This document shows, piece by piece, positions 15,048 to 24,901 of a stretch of 64,000 nt of DNA. The stretch is from Burkholderia cepacia (lineage in GTDB: Bacteria > Pseudomonadota > Gammaproteobacteria > Burkholderiales > Burkholderiaceae). Each line of letters starts with the position of its first letter. Position 1 is the first letter of the stretch. The translations under genes were made by a program, and so were the position numbers. Location of the stretch: assembly GCF_029962485.1 (NCBI RefSeq), contig NZ_CP073639.1:124001-188000 (forward strand). Reading direction: 5' to 3'. The notes under the pieces were generated by a model. It was not told the origin of the DNA. It ran no database searches and worked only from the letters and a program-made list of their open reading frames with translations.

Positions 15048-15929
15048 ATGTCTGCAAGATCACTCGCTTCAGTCGCGCTGATGCTGCTGCTTGCCGCGTG
15101 CGGCGGCGACGCGGATTCGTCCGCACCGGCCGCCTCCGTCGCCGCGGCCGCGATGCGCGCGTCGCCGGCCGCCGCCTGGAAACCGCTCGTGCCCGGCACG
15201 AGCTGGCAATGGCAGATCGACGGCAATACGATCAACGAGACCGTGCTCGACCGCGTGAACAATCCCCGCAAGATGTTCGACGTCGACATGGAGCGGACCG
15301 ATGCGGCGACGATCCGGCGCTTGAAGGCGAAGGGCATCTACGTCGTCTGTTACATGGAGACGGGCGGCCGGGAAGACGGCCGCGGCGATGCCGACCAATT
15401 TCCCGACAGCGTGCTCGGCTACCCCGTCGAAGGATACGAAGATCATGAGCGCTGGCTGGACATCCGCCAGACGAAGATCCTGATGCCGATCATGCTGGCG
15501 CGTCTCGACCAGGCGAGGAAAAAGGGCTGTGACGGCATCGAACCCGATCTGGACGACGGCTATCGGCAGGAAACGGGCTTTCCGCTGACACGCGACGACC
15601 AGCTGCGTTACAACACGGCGCTGATCGCCGCCGCGCACGATCGGGGGATGTCGATGGGCCTGAAGAACGGCTCGGGAATTGCCGTCGCGATGGCGAAGGT
15701 TGCCGACTGGGCGCTCAACGAGGAGTGCAACAAGTTCCACGAGTGCGACGGCTACGCGAGTTTCATCGCGCTGAACAAGGCCGTGTTCAATGTCGAGTAC
15801 ACGCACCCGGACGGCATGACGCTCGCCGATTTCTGTCCGGCCGACAACCGTGCCAACTTCGACGGCATCCTGAAGTGGTCGAGCGACACGCTCGCGGCGT
15901 TGCCACGTGCCGCGTGCCGGTTCGAGTGA
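15048..15929 (+). CDS. GH114 endo-alpha-1,4-polygalactosaminidase-like lipoprotein
   Basis: 293 residues. The start ATG 15048 gives a lipoprotein signal peptide with lipobox LLAAC, so the protein is anchored to a membrane on the periplasmic side or exposed. The catalytic domain is the GH114 barrel: WQWQIDG at the first strand, FDVDMERTDAATIRRLKAKG, VVCYMETGGRED, GCDGIEPDLDDGY with the likely catalytic acid, MSMGLKNGSG, DWALNEECNKFHECD and FNVEYT. Family members cut alpha-1,4-linked galactosamine polymers, and related domains act on Pel-type exopolysaccharide. The next gene is a GGDEF-EAL protein, so a role in biofilm matrix trimming is an attractive inference. Confidence 0.85.
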   Translation: MSARSLASVALMLLLAACGGDADSSAPAASVAAAAMRASPAAAWKPLVPGTSWQWQIDGNTINETVLDRVNNPRKMFDVDMERTDAATIRRLKAKGIYVVCYMETGGREDGRGDADQFPDSVLGYPVEGYEDHERWLDIRQTKILMPIMLARLDQARKKGCDGIEPDLDDGYRQETGFPLTRDDQLRYNTALIAAAHDRGMSMGLKNGSGIAVAMAKVADWALNEECNKFHECDGYASFIALNKAVFNVEYTHPDGMTLADFCPADNRANFDGILKWSSDTLAALPRAACRFE

Positions 15930-15949
15930 GCGGCATCACTGCATGACGG

Positions 15950-15985
15950 CGCGGCCAACGCACCTTGCGTTTCGCTGGCCGCGCT
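15950..15985 (+). terminator. Inverted repeat downstream of the GH114 gene
   Basis: GCGCGGCCA at 15950-15958 pairs perfectly with TGGCCGCGC at 15977-15985, with a second small ACGCA/TGCGT pairing in the loop. It lies 21 bp after the stop and has no strong T-run, so termination would be of the GC-rich kind. The rest of the gap to 16309 holds no recognised gene. Confidence 0.5.
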
Positions 15986-16309
15986 TCGTCGTCGACACCC
16001 GCCGCAGGAGGATGCCGAAGCCTGCGTGACGCACGGCCGCCCGATGGCGCGCCCGCGGATGGATGCCCGTAAAATCCCGACGGCGTCCGTCACCGCCCCC
16101 GCACCGGTAAATCCTTCCCTGAACGGGAGGTCGCGTTTATGATCCGCCATGCAAGCGGTGGTCGCTGGAATCGCCTGATTGGTCGCACGACCAGTCCGTT
16201 CCTTCGGACACCGCTTTACTTTTGTGCCCGACCTTCACGCGAATTCACGAAGACCCCGTGTAACGTACGGTCTCGTCACTGCCGAACCGAAAGCGATCTG
16301 TAAATAACA

Positions 16310-18391
16310 ATGCTGCCGACAAGTTATAACGCGTTGCTCGTTCTTCTTTCGCTCTTGATCGCCATATTGGCGTCCTACACCGTGCTGGACATGGCCGGGC
16401 GTATCAAGACCACGCAGGGGCACGCCGCACATTGGTGGCTGGTCGGCGCGGCTTGCGTGATGGGTACAGGCATCTGGTCGATGCATTTCGTCGGCATGCT
16501 CGCTTTCGCGTTGCCGATTCCGGTCGGGTACGATCCGGCCATTACATTGCTGTCCTTGCTGATCGCCATCGCCTGCTCCACGTGTGCGCTGTGGCTCGTC
16601 TGCCGGGACACGCTGAAGTGGTACCGACTGTGTGGCGGGGCGATGTTGATGGGGGCCGGCGTAGCGGGGATGCATTACACGGGCATGGCCTCCATGCGCA
16701 TGTCGCCGGGCATCCAGTACGACCCGTTGCTCGTTTGCCTGTCGGTCGCGATTGCCGTGGCCGCATCGGGCGCCGTGCTGTGGATCGTCTTCATCCGGCG
16801 TGCCAACTCGTCTCGCGTGCGCCTGCTCAATCTGGGCTCTGCCGTCCTGATGGGGGCCGCCATCGCCGGGATGCACTACACCGGGATGGCCGCCGCCCGA
16901 TTCCCGCTGGGCAGCATCTGCGGGGCGGCCGGCTCCCGCATGGACGCCGGCTCGCTGGCGCTGGTCATCATCGTCGCCACGTTGGCCATCCTCGCCATCG
17001 CGCTGGTCGTCTCCATCCTTGATCTGCGTCTGGAATCCCGCACAGCGGTACTGGCGACGTCGCTCGCCGAAGCCAATCAGGAACTGACGTATCTGGCGCT
17101 GCACGACAACCTCACCAAGCTCCCCAATCGCGTGCTGCTCGAGGACCGGATCGATCAGGCGATCCAGAACACCGACCGCGAGAAAGGGTGTTTCGCGCTG
17201 ATGTTCATGGACCTCGATGGATTCAAGGCCGTCAACGACGCCTACGGTCATCATGTCGGCGATCTGTTGCTGGTTGACGTGGCGCGGCGCATCGGCGCGA
17301 ACCTGCGCTCGCAGGACACGATTGCCCGTCTGGGGGGCGACGAATTCGTGCTGGTCGTGGCGGTGGACGAGCCTGCAGATGCAGCCGACGTGGCGGACAA
17401 GGTATTGGCGGTGATTCGGAGACCGTTCCGCGTGTCCGAGCACGAATTGCGCGTGTCGGCCAGTATCGGCATTGCGCTCTATCCGGGCAACGGCAGCGAT
17501 TTCCGGGACCTGATGACCAACGCCGATGCAGCGATGTATCACGCGAAGGCGCTCGGCCGGAACGCGTACTGTTTCTTCGAAGCATCGATGAACGCGAATG
17601 TCCGCGAGCACCTGAAAATCGTGCAGGAACTCCGTCTGGCGCTGGAGCGGCGCGAACTGGTGCTGCATTACCAGCCGAAGTTCGAAGTGCCCCATGGACC
17701 GATCATCGGCGTCGAGGCGCTGTTGCGGTGGATGCACCCGACGCGCGGCCTCATTTCACCCGACCAGTTCATCTCGATCGCGGAAAAGACCGGCTTGATC
17801 GTGCCGATTGGCGAATGGGTGCTGGACGAGGCCTGCCGGCAGATGCGCGCGTGGTGCGATGCAGGTCGTACCGACTGGACGATGGCCGTCAACCTGTCGC
17901 CGTTGCAATTCGGTCACGCGAGCCTGATCCAGGTCGTGCAGGCGGCATTGCAACGGCACGCGCTGGAACCGCACTGCCTGACGCTGGAGATCACCGAATC
18001 CACCGCGATGCGCGACGCCGACGCCAGCTTGAGAATCCTGCAGCAGCTTCACGACATGGGCGTGCGCATTTCCATCGACGACTTTGGAACGGGTTATTCG
18101 AGCCTGCTCTATCTCAAACGCTTGCCGGCCAGCGAGCTCAAGATCGACCGGGGATTCATCCGGGATCTCGAACACGATTCGGAAGATGCCGCGATCATTT
18201 CCGCGATCGTCGCGCTCGGCCGGGCACTCGACCTGAAGATCGTCGCGGAGGGCGTCGAAACGACGGCGCAGCAGCAGTTCCTGACGCGGCTCGGTTGCAA
18301 CTCGCTGCAGGGCTTTCTGCTCGGGCGCCCGATGCCGGCGGATCATTTCATCGAAATGACCACGCAAGGCAATGCGGTCAAGAACAGCTGA
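16310..18391 (+). CDS. MHYT-GGDEF-EAL cyclic-di-GMP turnover protein
   Basis: 693 residues in the inner membrane. Residues 1-235 form the seven-helix MHYT sensor, with the motif repeated as MHFVGM, MHYTGM and MHYTGM; such domains are proposed to bind copper and sense O2, CO or NO. The diguanylate cyclase domain has an intact GGDEF at 342-346 and an inhibitory RxxD site (RSQD, 333-336) exactly five residues before it. The phosphodiesterase domain has EAL at 469-471 followed by LRW and also NLSPLQF, EITES, DDFGTGYSS, KIDRGF, AEGVET and QGFLLGRP, so all metal-binding and catalytic positions are present. Both activities look possible; which one dominates cannot be read from sequence. Neighbour of the GH114 lipoprotein. 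Confidence 0.93.
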   Translation: MLPTSYNALLVLLSLLIAILASYTVLDMAGRIKTTQGHAAHWWLVGAACVMGTGIWSMHFVGMLAFALPIPVGYDPAITLLSLLIAIACSTCALWLVCRDTLKWYRLCGGAMLMGAGVAGMHYTGMASMRMSPGIQYDPLLVCLSVAIAVAASGAVLWIVFIRRANSSRVRLLNLGSAVLMGAAIAGMHYTGMAAARFPLGSICGAAGSRMDAGSLALVIIVATLAILAIALVVSILDLRLESRTAVLATSLAEANQELTYLALHDNLTKLPNRVLLEDRIDQAIQNTDREKGCFALMFMDLDGFKAVNDAYGHHVGDLLLVDVARRIGANLRSQDTIARLGGDEFVLVVAVDEPADAADVADKVLAVIRRPFRVSEHELRVSASIGIALYPGNGSDFRDLMTNADAAMYHAKALGRNAYCFFEASMNANVREHLKIVQELRLALERRELVLHYQPKFEVPHGPIIGVEALLRWMHPTRGLISPDQFISIAEKTGLIVPIGEWVLDEACRQMRAWCDAGRTDWTMAVNLSPLQFGHASLIQVVQAALQRHALEPHCLTLEITESTAMRDADASLRILQQLHDMGVRISIDDFGTGYSSLLYLKRLPASELKIDRGFIRDLEHDSEDAAIISAIVALGRALDLKIVAEGVETTAQQQFLTRLGCNSLQGFLLGRPMPADHFIEMTTQGNAVKNS

Positions 18392-18776
18392 TCCCGTCGA
18401 CATCACGCATCCGGCAGCACCTGTGGGTTCGGCGCTGCCGCCGGCACGGGCGACTATGCGACTGGGGGCGAGAATCATGCCGGGCCTGGCTGGCCATAGC
18501 CCCGATTATCGGGGCGTGAAGATAGTAACGGGGGCTACACCCGGTGAACTCCACCTCATCCCAATTCGACAAGGGGTTTCGAGAGGTTGGTGGTCGAAGC
18601 CGCGTCAAACCATCGCGCGAGGAACACCAATGTGCGCATCGGGAAGAGGCGGTCCCGGTACTTGACGACACGAAGCCGGGTTCGACGCAACGCTCGTCGT
18701 CTTTCTCGCAGCCGGACACGACCAAGTGATCCGGTACGGATGGGACCGCCAGCCAGCACAGGTTTTTAGTCTCCCG
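18392..18776. other. 385-bp intergenic region with a small hairpin
   Basis: GCCCCGA (18499-18505) and TCGGGGC (18509-18515) form a tight 7-bp hairpin with a TTA loop about 110 bp after the GGDEF-EAL stop, a weak terminator candidate. A TTTTTAGT octamer at 18764 partly matches the island decamer but lacks any core repeat nearby. No gene recognised. Confidence 0.4.
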
Positions 18777-20858
18777 TCACCGGTCGTACTCGAAGGACTC
18801 GGTAAAGAGCGTGTCGACCGGATCGGACCAGCTCAAATTCACGAACGAGAAGTCCGTGCTGCCCGTCCAGCCGGCCACCGATGGGAACGCGACGCCCTGG
18901 TCGCCCGGTACGTTAAGCGTTACCGCGGCGCCGGGCTGGACCGGCAACGCCGATGCTGAACCGTTGACGAACGTCGCCGCCGTCTGCCCGGCTGCGGTTG
19001 CGCGAATCTGCACGTTGCCGCGCTTGACGAACGGCAGTCCGGTTTTCGACGTCCAGGCCAGCGGGAAGGTCGTCCCACCCGCGAACGTGCCGGCAGTGCC
19101 CGGCGTCAGCTTGTCACGCGTGGACTGCGCCAGATCGTGCCACGCGTATTGGCGCAACGCGTCGGGAAGCGGCGACGGCGTACGCAACCGGACCGTATAG
19201 TGTTTGGCCGGTGTCGATGTGTTGCCGTTCTGATAAACGTCGATCGTATAGGCGCTGAAGGGCTTGATGTCGGACAGCTCGGTGGCATTCAATTGCGGTT
19301 TCGCCCATGCGGTATTGTTGCGCGGCGCGTCGCCAGGCCACGTGAACTGGCTTTGGCTGGCCGGATCCTGCGCGACGCCGGCCAGGCGGAAATTGTTGCG
19401 GCACTGCGCATTCTTAGCCAGCGTGGCAAGCTGCGCCGGTGTCTGCCCGCTCGCGATCTGTGCGCGGATGTTCAAGGTGTCGCAGGTGCCGCTCGACGGC
19501 TGCAGGAACACGCCGTTGCGCAAGCCGGGGCCGTTGACGATCGCGAAGTCCACGGCGGCACCGGTCGCATCGACAGTGCCCACCTGCAGGTTGAGAGAAT
19601 CGACGAATGCGTTGGTCCCCGTCGACGGGTTGGCCGGATTCAGCCAGTCCCATTTCTGCGCGTTCGCGTTTACCTTGCTTAGTACTGCACGCTGATTGCC
19701 AACCACGCGCCAGCCGTTGTCGCCGCTCGCGAGACTACCCGCCCGCACCGCGAGTTGCACATGCTGCTGCATGCCGTCGCGAATGCCGTCGCTGCGCGTC
19801 CATGCGACCTTGACCCACATTGTGTCACTGGCCACGACGCGGATGACCTCGGGCAAGCTGAAGCTGGCGTTGTTCATTGCGTCGTCGGCCACGATACCCG
19901 GCGTTCCGCCGGCCGGCGCACCGAACTCCTGAGCGGCCGACATCCCGTTGTTGAGATACGCGGTCGGCACGCCGGAATTCAGCGCACTCGACGCGACGTC
20001 GTCCACGAAGATCCGGCCGCACGCCGCTACGCTGCCGCCCTCGCGCGCGGCGCCGGTCGAACCGGCGAAGCACTGGTTAAGTGCGCTCTGCAATGCTGCC
20101 AGATCGTCGGCGCTCGGGAGATTCGACACTACCGCGCCGTTGATGGTCGCGGCGGCCGGCAGGCTCGCCTTGTCGCTGGCCTGCGGCGCGACACCAGGTG
20201 CGAGCTGAAGCTGTACCGGCGTATCGCTGGATACACCCGCCACCGAGCTGATCTGAACGCCGCCATCCGGCAGCACGTTGACCTTTACCTGGTCGAGCAG
20301 CCGATCGAGGCCCGGTGCGCCGGCGGTCAGCGGGCCGGAAATCAGGTCGACACCCGTGTTGCCGGTCGCGGCCAAAAGGTCCGACAGTGCAGACGAATAA
20401 GCCTGCACTGTGCTCGCAATCGCCTGGGCGGTGACCTTGCTCTGCAGCAAGCCGGTGTCGGCCAGTAGCTTGGTCGGGTTGTCGCCGATGATCGTGGCGG
20501 CGATCGCGTTCGTGATCGGCGTGATGTTGATTGTCTGCGTGCCGGCCTTCGCGCTGAGCGCGATCAGCGTGGCCTGTGAATCTGCGACGTTGCCGTACGC
20601 GGACAACGCGAAAGGTGCGCTCAAGCCGGTCACCGTGCAATGAAACGCGCCGGTCGATGCATCGGCAGGGCAGTCTACCGCTTTGCCGGTGGCGTCGAAC
20701 AGTTTCACGGTAGAACCCTGCATCGCCGCGCCGGCGGCCGCGACCCCGCTGACCGTCTGTGCTGCTGGTTCGGCGGGCGACGAGGACGAACTGCTGCCGC
20801 CGCCGCAAGCCGACAGGACGAGCACTGCGATACCGGATACGACAGGTGTGAGCTTCAT
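18777..20858 (-). CDS. Large surface lipoprotein, function unknown
   Basis: 693 residues. ATG 20858 is chosen because it places a lipoprotein signal (MKLTPVVSGIAVLVLSACGG) at the start with Cys in the lipobox; an upstream ATG at 20903 would push it inward. A serine-rich tether follows, then a carboxypeptidase-regulatory-like beta domain (TVSGVAAAGAAMQGSTVKLF). The C-terminal half is beta-rich with repeated Trp and Asn motifs (PFSAYTIDVYQNG, HYTVRLRTPSPLPDALRQY) and ends FESFEYDR. Long Burkholderia lipoproteins of this build are common and uncharacterised. It is divergent from the LuxR-type regulator gene, which may control it (inference). Confidence 0.7.
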   Translation of the reverse strand: MKLTPVVSGIAVLVLSACGGGSSSSSSPAEPAAQTVSGVAAAGAAMQGSTVKLFDATGKAVDCPADASTGAFHCTVTGLSAPFALSAYGNVADSQATLIALSAKAGTQTINITPITNAIAATIIGDNPTKLLADTGLLQSKVTAQAIASTVQAYSSALSDLLAATGNTGVDLISGPLTAGAPGLDRLLDQVKVNVLPDGGVQISSVAGVSSDTPVQLQLAPGVAPQASDKASLPAAATINGAVVSNLPSADDLAALQSALNQCFAGSTGAAREGGSVAACGRIFVDDVASSALNSGVPTAYLNNGMSAAQEFGAPAGGTPGIVADDAMNNASFSLPEVIRVVASDTMWVKVAWTRSDGIRDGMQQHVQLAVRAGSLASGDNGWRVVGNQRAVLSKVNANAQKWDWLNPANPSTGTNAFVDSLNLQVGTVDATGAAVDFAIVNGPGLRNGVFLQPSSGTCDTLNIRAQIASGQTPAQLATLAKNAQCRNNFRLAGVAQDPASQSQFTWPGDAPRNNTAWAKPQLNATELSDIKPFSAYTIDVYQNGNTSTPAKHYTVRLRTPSPLPDALRQYAWHDLAQSTRDKLTPGTAGTFAGGTTFPLAWTSKTGLPFVKRGNVQIRATAAGQTAATFVNGSASALPVQPGAAVTLNVPGDQGVAFPSVAGWTGSTDFSFVNLSWSDPVDTLFTESFEYDR

Positions 20859-21094
20859 TGTGTTTTCCCCGAGAGCCTGCTGGTTGATGCGTGTCATCTG
20901 CACTGCTCATGCACGCTGAATGGCGAGGATTCTCGCAAAGCCGTTTTTTTTGATCATCATTCAGGTGGATGAAAATCGGGAAATAACATGACACTGCGTA
21001 AAAATATCCTGTGTTAGCCTGAAAACATTCGGTATTCGAAATAATATCGTCAGACAAAATTCGCATACGAAGACTGCGAAGCGACGGGGGAAGC

Positions 21095-22213
21095 ATGCAG
21101 CGTGACCAACTCATCGGAGACCTCTACGAGGCCGCACTGCATCCAACTGGTTTTCTCGAAGTCTTTCACCGGGTATCCGAATGCCTCGGCGCAAATGTAT
21201 TTCACATGTTCAGTTGGGACGCCGCACGCAATGCACCGAAATTCTCGATCTATTCGCCGCGTGCGGAATTCGACGAGATCGTCGCGCTCTATGACCAGTA
21301 TTACGGGGCGCTCGACCCGCGCCGAGGTTTCGTTGAGAATGCACCGCTAGGCGAGTTCGTTTGCTGCCAGGATCACCTGACCGAGCGCGATGTCGAACGC
21401 AGCGAATTCTTCCAGGATTATCAGATTCCATCGGGTATTCGCTATCTGATGGGGATTCGCTTCGCGCGCCCCAATAGCGACAACATTTTGCTCGGGCTGC
21501 TGCGCGCGCACGGCCGCCCGCCCTATTCACCGGAAGAGCGCGCGACGCTGAGCGGCATGGCCGGGCATCTGCAACGCTCAATCAACCTCTGGCAGGACGC
21601 CAAGGTACTGCATCACGACGCGGCGCTCGGTACCGAACTCATGGAGGAACTGGGCCTGTCCGTCTTCGCGCTGGACCGGCATGCACGCATCGTGTTCGTC
21701 AACAGGGCGGCCGAAGCGATGCTACGCGCGACCACATGCATCAAGCTCGAGAACGGTCATCTCGGCGCGGTAAGTGCGCGTCAGAATGACGCGCTCAAGG
21801 GGGCGCTGGCGCGTGTCGCGAAAACCCGAAAAAGCGAGAGTCTAGCCCTGTCCAGCACCGTGAACGCCGCGCACGACATCTTTCTGAGCATCGCTGCCGT
21901 GTCGGGACACTGGGGGCATGCCGTCCTCGGCGACGCGACGCTGCTGGTCACAGCCAGGCAACGCAGCGGGGCGCCGCTCGTCGCCGCGCAACAGCTACGG
22001 CAGGCGTTCGGCTTGTCGAGTGCGGAAGCCGTCGTCGCAGAAGCGTTGATTGGTGGCAAGACCCCGGACGAATGCGCGGTCAGCGCAGGCGTGTCACTCG
22101 CGACCATTCGCACCCAGTTACGCGCGATCTATGAGAAGACGCATTCCCGCAATCAAGCCGAGGCGGTGGGACGGATGCTCTGGGTGCTACCTCAGCATTC
22201 GCGCGGTGATTGA
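21095..22213 (+). CDS. LuxR-family transcriptional regulator
   Basis: 372 residues. The C-terminal 65 residues form the LuxR/GerE helix-turn-helix (LSSAEAVVAEALIGGKTPDECA, then GVSLATIRTQLRAIYEKT and NQAEAVGRML). The N-terminal and central regions show a GAF/PAS-like sensory build (LGANVFHMFSWD, LSVFALDRHARIVFVNRAAEAML), not the acyl-homoserine-lactone pocket of quorum-sensing LuxR. It lies 236 bp from the divergent lipoprotein gene, the nearest likely target. The flanking DNA is relatively AT-rich, which fits acquired DNA. Ligand unknown. Confidence 0.8.
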   Translation: MQRDQLIGDLYEAALHPTGFLEVFHRVSECLGANVFHMFSWDAARNAPKFSIYSPRAEFDEIVALYDQYYGALDPRRGFVENAPLGEFVCCQDHLTERDVERSEFFQDYQIPSGIRYLMGIRFARPNSDNILLGLLRAHGRPPYSPEERATLSGMAGHLQRSINLWQDAKVLHHDAALGTELMEELGLSVFALDRHARIVFVNRAAEAMLRATTCIKLENGHLGAVSARQNDALKGALARVAKTRKSESLALSSTVNAAHDIFLSIAAVSGHWGHAVLGDATLLVTARQRSGAPLVAAQQLRQAFGLSSAEAVVAEALIGGKTPDECAVSAGVSLATIRTQLRAIYEKTHSRNQAEAVGRMLWVLPQHSRGD

Positions 22214-22414
22214 TGCTTCAAACCGCTCGCTAAGTGGGGTTGGGGAGGGCAGGACGAATGATTTCCGTGCGCGTGTCACGCAGCGTCGTGGATGCGATCG
22301 CCATCGACCATGACAGGAGCTGTTTCGCCGGGGTGGCACTAAGGCGGCATGCAGCGTGGATGCTGGCCGGAAATTCATGCACTAGCGCCGTCGCCCGGCG
22401 CATCTGGCGTCTGC

Positions 22415-22536
22415 TTTTTAGTGTCGATTTTGTGTTCAGGCGGGATAACGCGAATTTTGTTTTAGGGGACAGGGCGGAAAGCGTTGCGGGTATTGGCTCA
22501 CAGTACGGGCGTGATCCAAAATTAAACGAAATGTGA
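22415..22536 (+). repeat. Right-end repeat element, copy 2 (attR-like scar)
   Basis: Runs from TTTTTAGTGT (22415-22424) through TTTTAGGGGACAG, CGGAAAGCGTTGCGGG, TATTGGCTCA and GTGATCCAAA to the core AAAATTAAACGAAATGTGA (22518-22536). The block order is the same as at 12048-12158. The core differs from the island cores at 4 of 19 positions. It suggests a second integration by a related recombinase or a decayed attachment site. The rest of the gap 22214-22664 holds no recognised gene. Confidence 0.5.
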
Positions 22537-22664
22537 TCACTCCCCACCGCAAAATTTTGCACAATGACGGCAGCGCGGCTTTCCGCCGCGATTCGACCCG
22601 GGCGCCCGATCGCCCGCCGACAACCGTTATCGAACCCGGCTTCGACGTGCCTCCGCCCACCACC

Positions 22665-23384
22665 ATGGACCAACCGAAACGCATCCTGATCGTCGAGGAC
22701 GACGCCGATATCGCCGACGTGCTGAGCCTGCACCTGCGCGACGAGCGCTACGAAGTCGTGCACAGCGCGGACGGCGCCGAAGGGCTGCGCCTGCTCGAAC
22801 AGGGCGGCTGGGATGCGCTGATCCTCGACCTGATGCTGCCGGGTGTCGACGGCCTCGAAATCTGCCGGCGGGCCCGAGCGATGACGCGCTACACGCCGAT
22901 CATCATCACGAGCGCGCGGTCGAGCGAGGTACACCGGATCCTCGGTCTCGAACTCGGCGCCGACGATTACCTGGCGAAGCCGTTCTCGGTGCTCGAACTC
23001 GTCGCGCGCGTGAAGGCGCTGCTGCGGCGCGTCGATGCGCTCGCACGCGATTCGCGGATCGACGCGGGCACCCTCGACGTCGAGGGGCTCGCGATCGATC
23101 CGATCGCGCGCGAGGCAAGCGTCGACGGCGCGCGCATCGACCTCACGCCGCGCGAATTCGACCTGCTGTATTTCTTCGCGCGGCACCCGGGCAAGGTGTT
23201 CTCGCGGATGGATCTGCTCAATGCGGTGTGGGGCTACCAGCACGAAGGCTACGAGCACACGGTCAACACTCACATCAACCGGCTGCGCGCGAAGATCGAG
23301 GTCGATCCGGCCGAGCCCGTACGGATCCTCACCGTATGGGGACGCGGCTACAAGCTCGCCGCGCCGGGCCAGCGGGACGCATGA
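22665..23384 (+). CDS. OmpR-family response regulator
   Basis: 239 residues from ATG 22665. Receiver domain: acidic pair ED at 11-12, phospho-acceptor D55 (LILDLMLPG), conserved Lys in YLAKPFSV. The C-terminal winged helix (LTPREFDLLYFFARHPGKVFS, split as landmark, then VNTHINRLRAKIE and VWGRGYKL) is of the OmpR/PhoB class. The stop overlaps the kinase start (ATGATGA), so the two are translationally coupled. The trigger is unknown, and the partner kinase reads with a frameshift. A copy of the island end repeat lies 129 bp upstream, inside its promoter region. Confidence 0.93.
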   Translation: MDQPKRILIVEDDADIADVLSLHLRDERYEVVHSADGAEGLRLLEQGGWDALILDLMLPGVDGLEICRRARAMTRYTPIIITSARSSEVHRILGLELGADDYLAKPFSVLELVARVKALLRRVDALARDSRIDAGTLDVEGLAIDPIAREASVDGARIDLTPREFDLLYFFARHPGKVFSRMDLLNAVWGYQHEGYEHTVNTHINRLRAKIEVDPAEPVRILTVWGRGYKLAAPGQRDA

Positions 23385-24873
23385 TGAAGCTCACGCTCAC
23401 CCAGCGGCTATCGCTCGTATTCTCGATCCTGTTGCTGGCGTGCTCCGGCGCGTCCGCCTGGCTGCAGATCCGCGCGAACGACATGCGTGAAAAAGAAGTC
23501 GTGCAGGCGTTGTCGCGCGACCTGGCCGCCAACATCGCCAACAGCGCGCCGCTGATGGATGCGAACGGGCTGCGCCCGGATGCCGTGCGCACGCTGTTCA
23601 GCCAGCTGATGGGCGTCAACCCGAGCGTCGAGGTGTACCTGCTCGACAACGCCGGTCGCATCAAGGGCGACGATGCGCCGCCCGGCCACGTGAAGCGCGA
23701 CCGCATCGACCTCGCGCCCGTGCAGCAATTCATCGCGGGCCGGCCGCTGCCGATCCTCGGCGACGACCCGCGCAGCCCGGACGCGCGCAAGGTGTTCAGC
23801 GCCGCGCCGCTGCAGCGCGCGGGGCAGCCGCCGTCGGGCTACATCTACGTGGTGCTGCTCGGCGAGGCGCACGACCGGCTCGCCGCACGCGTCGATGCCG
23901 GCAACGTACTGCGCACGACGCTGTGGTCGATGGCGCTCGTCGCGCTGCTCGGCCTGCTGGCGGGCCTCACCGCGTTCAGTTTCATCACGCGCCCGCTGCG
24001 CCGGCTGACCGACGCGATGCGCGGTTTCGACGCGAACGGCGCGCCCGACACGCAGCCGCCGGTGCCGCGCTCGCCGGGCCGGCGCGGCGACGACATCGTG
24101 GTGCTCGAATCCGCGTTCGCGCAGATGGCCGAGCGGATCGGCGACCAGTGGCGCGCGCTGACGCGCCAGGACCAGCAGCGGCGCGAACTGATCACGAACA
24201 TCTCGCACGACCTGCGCACGCCGCTGACCTCGCTGCACGGCTATCTGGAAACGCTGTCGCTGAAGGCCGACACGCTCGCCGAGCCCGAGCGGCGGCGCTA
24301 CCTGTCGATCGCGCTTGCGCAGAGCGCGAAGGTCGGCCGGCTCGCGCAGGCGCTGTTCGAGCTCGCGCGGCTCGAATCGGGCGGCGTGCAGGCCGAACGC
24401 GAACCGTTCTCGCTCGTCGATCTCGTGCAGGACGTGTTCCAGAAATTCGAGCTGACCGCGCAGCGCGCGGCGTCGCGCTGCATGCGCGGATTCCGCCGCG
24501 CGTGCCGGTCGTGTCGGCCGATCTCGCGATGATCGAGCGCGTGCTGACCAACCTGCTCGACAACGCGCTGCGGCACACGCCTTCGCACGGCGAGGTCGAG
24601 GTGGCGCTGGAGCCGCAGGGCGACCGTGTGGTCGTGACGGTGGCCGATACCGGCGAAGGGATTCCGGCCGCGCGCCGCGAAGGGCTGTTCCAGCGGCCGC
24701 AGCGGCCGATGAGCGGCGGCACGGTGACGAGCGGCGGTCTTGGCCTGCTGATCGTGCACCGGATGCTTGCGCTCAACGGCAGCGGCATCCGGCTCGTCGA
24801 TCGGGCCGGGCGCGGCGCGGTGTTCGAGTTTGCGCTGCCGGTCGCGTCGCCGGCGGCCGGCGACGCACACTGA
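23381..24873 (+). pseudogene. Sensor histidine kinase with a one-base frameshift
   Basis: Partner of the OmpR-type regulator. It has an N-terminal helix (LSLVFSILLLACSGASAWL), a periplasmic region, a second helix (MALVALLGLLAGLTAF), a HAMP segment and a dimerisation domain with phospho-acceptor H276 in ISHDLRTPLTSL. The frame breaks at about 24468, where one base is missing (the run CGCGCGGCGTC should read CGC-GCN-GGC-GTC). The ATPase domain continues one frame over: NLLDNALRHTP (N box), DTGEGIP (G1), GGLGLLIVHRM (G2), ending at 24873. Apart from that base the gene looks intact and well conserved. Sequencing error and recent mutation are both possible; if real, the protein would lack its ATPase domain. 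Confidence 0.85.
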
Positions 24874-24901
24874 CCGCCGTCGGCGGTGGCGTCCGCCGCG
24901 C

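Noticed and set aside
18764..18772. TTTTTAGTC resembling the island decamer
   Set aside because: Only a partial match and no core repeat nearby; probably chance.
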